NCBI GenBank assembly: GCA_900756035.1
Contig: CAAEIR010000241.1
Coordinates: forward strand, 1 to 11,616
DNA: 11,616 bases
Source of the DNA: an uncultured Anaerostipes sp.
GTDB taxonomy: Bacteria; Bacillota; Clostridia; Lachnospirales; Lachnospiraceae
Reading direction: 5' to 3'
Shown: piece after piece, positions 6,912-11,616 of the stretch
Layout: each line of letters begins with the position of its first letter
Numbering within the stretch: position 1 is the stretch's first letter
Position numbers and translations under genes: made by a program
The notes under the pieces: generated by a model
The model's database searches: none
The model's input: the letters and a program-made list of their open reading frames with translations, nothing else
Told to the model about the DNA's origin: nothing

Positions 6912-8375
6912 GTGAAAAGAATATGCTTCGGAACAATGTTTACTATATTGTATCAAGCCCGAGTTAGTGGTCAGAATCCAAAGGTCACTAATGATTCGCT
7001 GTGTGATGCTCTTTTTTCTGTTTTTGGAGATGACTTTACCTATTGTGGTTCCACAGCGGGACATTTAAAAGGAGGACATGACAACGTTCCATTGAGCTTG
7101 CAATCTGCTGCAGGAGGAATGTCATTTGAAGAAGCTGATGCAAACTTCCAGAAATATATTTCACCAATGATTAAGGATGAAATGAAGGAAGCTATTGTAC
7201 GAGCTATTAAAGATGTTCTAGTGGAAGATCCTGTAAGTGACAATACGATTATTGGATATATAGATGGATATCAAAAGGAAAGAATAATTCAGAAGTCAAC
7301 ATTTAGTTTTTCTGCAGTAGTAGTATCAGTTCTATATTATGCAATTACCAAGGTCGACAACCATTCATGTCAATCTGAAATAAAATTGATTGATAAGGAT
7401 TTTGTAAAGAACAGAATTGCTGATAATCGTCCGATATATTTTGAGGATTCAAATGCAGCCGCTTATTTACCGCTTGATAATACTTTATGTGATCCAACAT
7501 TCAACCGAATATTTGAGAAAGTCTATAATAGTCTCTGTTCCGGAACAACTAACCCTGCATCAATTGCTATATACTCAACGGATATAACAAATCGAAAAAT
7601 CAATTTTAGAAATGCCAAGCAGTTTGTCCTGGATAATTTGACGTCTTATGTAATGTCAAGAGAACAAATAAATAGGATGAACAAAGTTGGTCGTGCTGCA
7701 ACCGCTGGTATTCAATCTTTACAGAAATTTATTGGGGCAAGTGGACGTTCTAAAGAAACGCTCCTGGGCGAAACTTTGTTATATGTTTTTATGGAGCAGG
7801 TACTTGGAGCACCGAAAATATTAAGTAAGATTGAAGTAGATGATATTGCAAATAGGAGTAAAAGTGATGGTATTTATCTGTTTCGTTTAGAAAGACGTGG
7901 AATTCCATATAATCAGTTATTGTTTGGAGCATCAAATATTTATGGGGATTTGAAAATTGCCATTGATAGCGTATTCACGAAAGTTCAGAAAATAGAACAA
8001 AATTATGATGAGGAATTCATAATTGTTGATAACACAAAAAACCAAAATATTCTTCCAGATGGAATGAATAAGTATATGAAGGAGATTATGTTTCCGTCAA
8101 AATTATTGCCAAATTCGAATCCACCAGACATGGCGTTTGGTTGTTTCCTCGGATATACAGTCAATGTGGCATCAAGTGCTATTGATAATGTACAGTATGA
8201 AGCTGATGTAAAAGCTCAAATGAAATCAGATATTGATGCAGCGATTCCGTATATTAAGAATCAAATTGATGTGCTAGGCTTAAATAATTATGAATTTTAT
8301 TTTTATGTTGTCCCATTTAATGATGCGACTAACGAAAGAGTGTCGTTAATTGATGAAATGATTGGAGGGATATAA
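6912..8375 (+). CDS. hamA: HamA-like (DUF1837) Hachiman protein with N-terminal extension and altered catalytic motif
   Basis: This is the partner of the helicase downstream. In Hachiman, HamA is a PD-(D/E)XK-fold nuclease held and released by HamB. The family region spans about residues 230-487 of 487: GETLLYVFMEQVLGAPKILS (286-305), KSDGIYLF (317-324) with the expected acidic D319, FGASNIYGDLKIAID (338-352), and YFYVVPFNDA (463-472). Where HamA proteins carry GExK at the third block, this one has G339-A340-S341-N342, so both the catalytic Glu and Lys are missing. Residues 1 to about 220 are an extra module (FGTMFTILYQAR at 6-17; YCGSTAGHLKGG at 44-55) that I cannot name; canonical HamA is much shorter. 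The GTG start has a perfect AAGGAGGT (6898-6905) six bases upstream. The gene starts 20 bases after the mcrC frame and ends two bases before hamB. Confidence 0.75.
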   Translation: MKRICFGTMFTILYQARVSGQNPKVTNDSLCDALFSVFGDDFTYCGSTAGHLKGGHDNVPLSLQSAAGGMSFEEADANFQKYISPMIKDEMKEAIVRAIKDVLVEDPVSDNTIIGYIDGYQKERIIQKSTFSFSAVVVSVLYYAITKVDNHSCQSEIKLIDKDFVKNRIADNRPIYFEDSNAAAYLPLDNTLCDPTFNRIFEKVYNSLCSGTTNPASIAIYSTDITNRKINFRNAKQFVLDNLTSYVMSREQINRMNKVGRAATAGIQSLQKFIGASGRSKETLLGETLLYVFMEQVLGAPKILSKIEVDDIANRSKSDGIYLFRLERRGIPYNQLLFGASNIYGDLKIAIDSVFTKVQKIEQNYDEEFIIVDNTKNQNILPDGMNKYMKEIMFPSKLLPNSNPPDMAFGCFLGYTVNVASSAIDNVQYEADVKAQMKSDIDAAIPYIKNQIDVLGLNNYEFYFYVVPFNDATNERVSLIDEMIGGI

Positions 8376-8377
8376 GT

Positions 8378-10978
8378 ATGCAAATACCAAGAGATGAAAC
8401 CCTCGCTGAAGTTTTATATAGGGATATAGATAAAAATGAGTATTTAAATGAAATCTACAGCAATTTACTTTTTAATTATTCTGCAAAAATGTTTCATTCG
8501 GAGGAGCAGCTAAAAGAAATAAATATTATGCATGCACTCCGATTTGCTGATTTACTATCAAAATCTACATATGAGCCGGTAGCTGATAAGCATAAACTTT
8601 GGGGGCAGGAAATTGGAATATTACTTTCCCTTCTTTACCCTGAAAATACAAAAGTTAAATATTACCTTGGATCAATTCTGTCAACGCTTGGTAATTATCG
8701 AGGTTTACAGTCAAAGGCTGTGGAAGGATTTCAAAGCGCTGATTTGTTCGATAGCATTTATTATGCTTACGATATGAGTAATCATTTAATTCCCGGAAAA
8801 GAAAGCGAATATTTCTTTCATGATCAGAAACTTGTTTATGACGGTCTTGAGTGTAGATATTTCAGTTATTCTGGACCAACATCTATGGGGAAATCTTTTG
8901 TTGTCCAAACCTATATAGATGAGCAAATTCGGAACGGATATCAAAAAAATTATGCTATTTTGGTTCCTACAAAAGCTCTTATAAACGAAGTTCGTAGTAA
9001 CATCATTTCTTCACTTAAGGAAGAGTTAAATAATAAGAATTATAGGGTTGTAACGGCATCTGAGGATTTGGTTCTAAAGCAGGATCATAATTTTGTGTTT
9101 GTGATGACACCAGAAAGGATGCTGTATTTATTGCTTTCATCGCCAGATATAAAGCTAGACTTTCTATTTATAGATGAAGCTCATAAAATTTCGGAACGCG
9201 GCAGCAGAAGTACATACTACTATAAAGTCATTATGCAGATTATATCTTCCGGACAACACCCTAATATTATATTCGCCTCCCCCAATATTCCAAATCCAGA
9301 TGTATATCTTGGAATAGTTCCACACGAGGATGATGCTGAATTAGTTAACTTAGCTTCAAAATACAGTCCAGTATGCCAGTTTAAGTATTATATAAATATG
9401 TGTGATAGAAAAATCTATGCATATAATGACTATGCAAAGGATAAAATTCCTTTTACATATGATGATTTTGATAAGGGAATAATTGGTCTCGTTGACAGAG
9501 TTGGAGTAGGAAAACAGAATCTTGTTTACTGTAGCTCAAAGCGAAAGGTACTGGATTTAGCTGTTAAATACGGAAGAACAAAACAAATAATAGGAAATGA
9601 AAAATTAGAAGCACTTGCTAAAGATGTGCGACAAGAGGTTCATGATAACTGTTATTTAGCTGATTTAATTCGTAGAGGTGTTGCGTATCACGTAGGATAT
9701 CTGCCTGCCAATATTCGATTGAGAATCGAAAAAAGTTTCGAAGAAGGTGACTTGCGAACTATCTTTTGTACAAGTACCTTAGTAGAAGGTGTTAATTTGC
9801 CAGCGGACAATTTGTTTATGACAAGTTATAAGACAGGACTGTCAAATATGGATGAAGTTGAGTTTAGAAACTTAGTAGGTCGTGTAGGCAGAATCAAATA
9901 CAACTTATACGGTAATGTCTTTTTTGTACGTGATGATCCTAATCTGCTGGATTCAAAATATGTAAGTCTATTAAAAGAGGATGTTCCTCCGCAAAAATTA
10001 TCGATTGAAGTCAAGCAGAATAAAAAACTTTTTGAAATAGCAATCAGTGATTTGATTAAAGGTGATATGGAACTTACGGAATGCCATGAGAAAAAAAGCA
10101 GTGAGCAAGATTATGAAGCTATAAGAAAATTCTCAATGATACTTACAAGAGATATTGCTATAGGTAATGACTCACCGATTGTTTCTGCTTTTATGAAGTC
10201 TGGAGCATTGGATGATAACTCGGTCAAATTGATTCGAGAGAAATTTCCAGTGACAAAGACAAGTGATGATATTACTATCTCATATGATCAGGCAGAAAAC
10301 CTTACAGACTACGTTGCTAGTGGTAAAACGTATCCGGAATTAAAAGGCGAAAACGATGATGTAGATTTTGAAGAACTAGTAGCGTTTCTTGTTGATCTAA
10401 AAAGGATTTTTAAGTGGGAAGTTTATGAACGAGATACCATCGGGAAAAATGATGATGTACTTAGATGGTATGCACAGATTCTTCTCAGATGGATCCGTGG
10501 AAATGGAATCAATAGAATTATTGATAATGCTCTTAAATATAAAGCCAATCATGCTGATAAGGGAGTGTGGATTGGAAAGGCAAAAATCGCTGATTATTAT
10601 GAAGGTACAAAAGACCATCAAAACTATGTTATAGCTGAAACGCTAGGAGTAGTAGAGAATGTTCTCCTATTCAGCATTTCAAATTACTTTAGAAAATTTT
10701 CAGCTGAATATAAAAAACAACATCAAGTTGATTCATTCCCGAATGATTGGTACGAGTATGTAGAATATGGAACTACAAATCCTATGACTATATTTTTGCA
10801 ACAATCCGGGTTTTCCAGAGAAGTATCAAGCTTTATTCAAGAACATCAAGATAAATATATTATAAAGTCTGATCACGAGGTTAAAATAAAAAAGACTATT
10901 TTGCATTGTGGAAACCTCGGGGTAGAAACAGAAGCGAATGATATACAATTTAATATGCCAGAACTCTTTGTGGAGTAA
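8378..10978 (+). CDS. hamB: HamB-like superfamily 2 DNA helicase (Hachiman)
   Basis: An 866-residue DEAH-type helicase, the motor and sensor of a Hachiman pair. In known systems HamB works on DNA ends or damage and unleashes HamA. Motifs run in order: Walker A GPTSMGKSF (166-174), VPTKAL (196-201), TPERML (244-249), DEAH (266-269), FASPN (299-303), VYCSSKRK (383-390), motif V CTSTLVEGVNLPADNLF (464-480), and motif VI FRNLVGRVGR (496-505), where the usual Gln of QxxGRxGR is Asn. The N-terminus (1-165) carries ALRFADLLS (53-61) and HKLWGQEIGILLSLLYP (72-88), which resemble HamB leaders. Residues about 540-866 are an unnamed C-terminal region. GGAGGGA (8364-8370) lies seven bases before the ATG, and the gap to hamA is two bases. 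The frame is intact. Another SF2 helicase family is possible, but the HamA-like neighbour supports HamB. Confidence 0.82.
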   Translation: MQIPRDETLAEVLYRDIDKNEYLNEIYSNLLFNYSAKMFHSEEQLKEINIMHALRFADLLSKSTYEPVADKHKLWGQEIGILLSLLYPENTKVKYYLGSILSTLGNYRGLQSKAVEGFQSADLFDSIYYAYDMSNHLIPGKESEYFFHDQKLVYDGLECRYFSYSGPTSMGKSFVVQTYIDEQIRNGYQKNYAILVPTKALINEVRSNIISSLKEELNNKNYRVVTASEDLVLKQDHNFVFVMTPERMLYLLLSSPDIKLDFLFIDEAHKISERGSRSTYYYKVIMQIISSGQHPNIIFASPNIPNPDVYLGIVPHEDDAELVNLASKYSPVCQFKYYINMCDRKIYAYNDYAKDKIPFTYDDFDKGIIGLVDRVGVGKQNLVYCSSKRKVLDLAVKYGRTKQIIGNEKLEALAKDVRQEVHDNCYLADLIRRGVAYHVGYLPANIRLRIEKSFEEGDLRTIFCTSTLVEGVNLPADNLFMTSYKTGLSNMDEVEFRNLVGRVGRIKYNLYGNVFFVRDDPNLLDSKYVSLLKEDVPPQKLSIEVKQNKKLFEIAISDLIKGDMELTECHEKKSSEQDYEAIRKFSMILTRDIAIGNDSPIVSAFMKSGALDDNSVKLIREKFPVTKTSDDITISYDQAENLTDYVASGKTYPELKGENDDVDFEELVAFLVDLKRIFKWEVYERDTIGKNDDVLRWYAQILLRWIRGNGINRIIDNALKYKANHADKGVWIGKAKIADYYEGTKDHQNYVIAETLGVVENVLLFSISNYFRKFSAEYKKQHQVDSFPNDWYEYVEYGTTNPMTIFLQQSGFSREVSSFIQEHQDKYIIKSDHEVKIKKTILHCGNLGVETEANDIQFNMPELFVE

Positions 10979-10990
10979 ATGTGAAATGGG

Positions 10991-11023
10991 GACTTCCTAC
11001 AGAAATGTGGGAGGTCTTTTTTT
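10991..11023 (+). terminator. Strong intrinsic terminator of the defence operon
   Basis: GACTTCCTACA (10991-11001) pairs over 11 bp (two G-T wobbles) with TGTGGGAGGTC (11006-11016). The loop is GAAA, and seven Ts (11017-11023) follow. It starts 12 bases after the hamB stop and closes the five-gene operon. Confidence 0.92.
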
Positions 11024-11036
11024 ATGCTTATTTTTG

Positions 11037-11076
11037 CCCCATACTTTTTCCCATTGTTCCCCATACTAGAACCCAT
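11037..11076. repeat. Four regularly spaced CCCAT motifs
   Basis: CCCAT begins at 11038, 11050, 11060 and 11072, with spacings of 12, 10 and 12 bases, close to one helical turn each. The first and third copies share the longer core CCCCATACT. All point the same way, so they present one face of the helix. Such arrays suit a multimeric DNA-binding protein, for example an integrase arm site or an operator. They lie between the operon terminator and the next small gene. Confidence 0.5.
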
Positions 11077-11125
11077 ATTTTGAGTGCAGCATTTCAGTCA
11101 TAATGGAATCAAGCTAAAAGAAAGC

Positions 11126-11131
11126 GAGGTG
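11126..11131 (+). promoter_or_regulatory. Ribosome binding site setting the start at 11138
   Basis: GAGGTG lies six bases before the ATG at 11138. The in-frame ATG at 11084 has no such site, so the short form is preferred. Confidence 0.6.
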
Positions 11132-11137
11132 ATCAAA

Positions 11138-11275
11138 ATGGCTAATAACACAAAACAGACTTCACGTCCGGTAGCTTCAAAAGCAAGTAAAGTTCTTCGT
11201 GACGGTCGTTACAGCAAGACATCAAAGTCCGTAGCTGGCAGTGCATTGTCACAGACTAGACCTAAGAAGAAATAG
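11138..11275 (+). CDS. Very small basic protein, Ala/Ser/Lys-rich, function unknown
   Basis: A 45-residue protein beginning MANNTKQTSRPVASKAS. It is rich in Lys, Arg, Ser, Ala and Thr with almost no acidic residues, and ends RPKKK. Two related blocks appear, PVASKASKVLRDGRYS and KSVAGSALSQ, suggesting a short internal repeat. I recall similar small proteins (VASKA..L then KS.AGSALSQ) recurring in accessory regions of Firmicutes and enterobacteria, but know no function. There is no signal peptide, membrane segment or cysteine. The start at 11138 follows a GAGGTG site. A hairpin-rich terminator follows at once. It is separated from the defence operon by a strong terminator, so it is probably transcribed on its own, although no convincing promoter was found. 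Confidence 0.65.
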   Translation: MANNTKQTSRPVASKASKVLRDGRYSKTSKSVAGSALSQTRPKKK

Positions 11276-11287
11276 GTTAACAAAAGA

Positions 11288-11346
11288 AGGCAGAGAAGGA
11301 TTTGAACAATCCGCCTGCCTCTCCCGAAAGGGAGAAGTACTTTTTT
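11288..11346 (+). terminator. Compound hairpin terminator after the small basic gene
   Basis: AGGCAG (11288-11293) pairs with CTGCCT (11315-11320), enclosing GGATT/AATCC (11298-11302 with 11308-11312). Next comes CTCCC-GAAA-GGGAG (11321-11334), a stable tetraloop hairpin. AAGTAC and six Ts (11341-11346) follow. The six-base gap between stem and T-run is not ideal for an intrinsic terminator, but the position fits. Confidence 0.5.
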
Positions 11347-11401
11347 CATTGTTTTAAGAAAATAAGAAATTAATGGAGAAGTAATAAGTATAAAAACATC
11401 T

Positions 11402-11546
11402 GACACCGAGATGAGGATGCAAAATCTTTGTAACTTCATCTGAGTGCCAGACACTCAAAACCTGTCTTAAGGTTCATCCCCTGATCAAGGATGCCCAGAG
11501 CCGAGAGACAGCAACAGATTAATAACAGTCAACCCACTGGGACGGT
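11402..11546 (+). ncRNA. Structured 5' leader candidate
   Basis: Several stems can form before the last gene. AGATGA (11413) pairs with TCATCT (about 11438-11443), enclosing GCAAA with TTTGT. GAGTG pairs with CACTC (about 11443-11457). CTGTCT (11462-11467) pairs with AGACAG (about 11506-11511), enclosing CATCC with GGATG. CAACC (11530-11534) pairs with GGTTG (11544-11548). There is no coding signal on either strand. I do not recognise a named riboswitch. The arrangement before a hidden start codon suggests a cis-acting leader. Confidence 0.35.
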
Positions 11547-11547
11547 T

Positions 11548-11582
11548 GGCCATTTAAGAAGTGAGGATTCATTCTTATGGCC
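11548..11582 (+). promoter_or_regulatory. Hairpin hiding the start codon and ribosome site of the last gene
   Basis: GGCCAT (11548-11553) pairs with ATGGCC (11577-11582), and AAGAA (11556-11560) pairs with TTCTT (11572-11576): an 11-bp stem with a two-base bulge. The ATG lies inside the stem and GTGAGGA, the likely ribosome site, lies in the loop. Folding would limit translation, so the element probably controls initiation. Confidence 0.5.
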
Positions 11583-11616
11583 AATATTTATGGGAAGTTC
11601 CGTGTGGATTCTCACT
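11577..11616 (+). CDS. Start of an unidentified gene, truncated by window edge
   Basis: The ATG at 11577 opens a frame, MANIYGKFRVDSH, running off the window. GAGGA (11563-11567) lies nine bases upstream. The ATG is embedded in a stem, as described for the hairpin at 11548-11582. Thirteen codons are too few to name a product. The frame is called from the ribosome site spacing and the dedicated leader structure. Confidence 0.45.
   Translation, partial: MANIYGKFRVDSH

Noticed and set aside
11084..11137. Longer N-terminus for the small basic protein
   Set aside because: No ribosome site precedes the ATG at 11084, whereas a GAGGTG site fits the ATG at 11138 and gives the family-like start MANNTKQ.
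1..11616. CRISPR array or cas genes
   Set aside because: No run of regularly spaced 20-40 base repeats is present and no Cas-like protein was recognised. The CCCAT copies are far too short and close.

Overview
The window looks like accessory DNA from a low-GC Gram-positive bacterium, most likely a gut Clostridia/Lachnospiraceae-type Firmicute. This rests on strong AGGAGG-type ribosome sites, AT-rich codon use and the style of the proteins. There is no rRNA gene or species marker, so the assignment is an inference. The first gene, a 23S rRNA methyltransferase, is visibly richer in G+C than the long block after it, as expected for a core gene beside acquired DNA.

Layout. (1) Bases 1-126, minus strand: the first 42 codons of an IS91-type transposase running off the left edge, with a hairpin behind its start that would stop transcription entering the element. 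(2) 240-1601: rlmD, a 23S rRNA m5U methyltransferase. (3) 1602-2716: mostly non-coding. It holds one small zinc-ribbon protein (1966-2235), a long terminator hairpin (2407-2468), a cluster of further hairpins and a good sigma-A promoter (2630-2658). (4) 2717-10978: a five-gene, same-strand defence operon with almost no gaps, ended by a strong terminator (10991-11023). (5) 11037-11076: four regularly spaced CCCAT motifs. (6) 11138-11275: a tiny basic protein. (7) 11395-11616: a hairpin-rich leader ending in a stem that hides the start of a gene leaving the right edge.

The defence operon reads: HTH-fused DNA cytosine-5 methyltransferase; McrB-like AAA+ motor; McrC-like nuclease; HamA-like (DUF1837) protein; HamB-like superfamily 2 helicase. 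The first three genes match the logic of McrBC-type restriction systems that carry their own C5 methyltransferase (LlaJI, BsuMI): the enzyme marks host sites and the McrBC motor-nuclease attacks DNA lacking the mark. The last two form a Hachiman-type pair, in which a helicase senses DNA and controls a PD-(D/E)XK nuclease. All five appear to share one promoter and one terminator, so the window holds a composite restriction-Hachiman operon.

Two details make it unusual. The mcrC gene is cut by a single in-frame TAA, while the reading frame on both sides still encodes a complete McrC. The HamA-like protein has GASN where the family normally has a GExK catalytic motif, and it carries a roughly 220-residue N-terminal extension that I cannot name. 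Both nucleases therefore look disabled or altered, while the methyltransferase and both motors look intact. This could be decay of a costly system, regulated readthrough, or a variant that does not rely on DNA cleavage.
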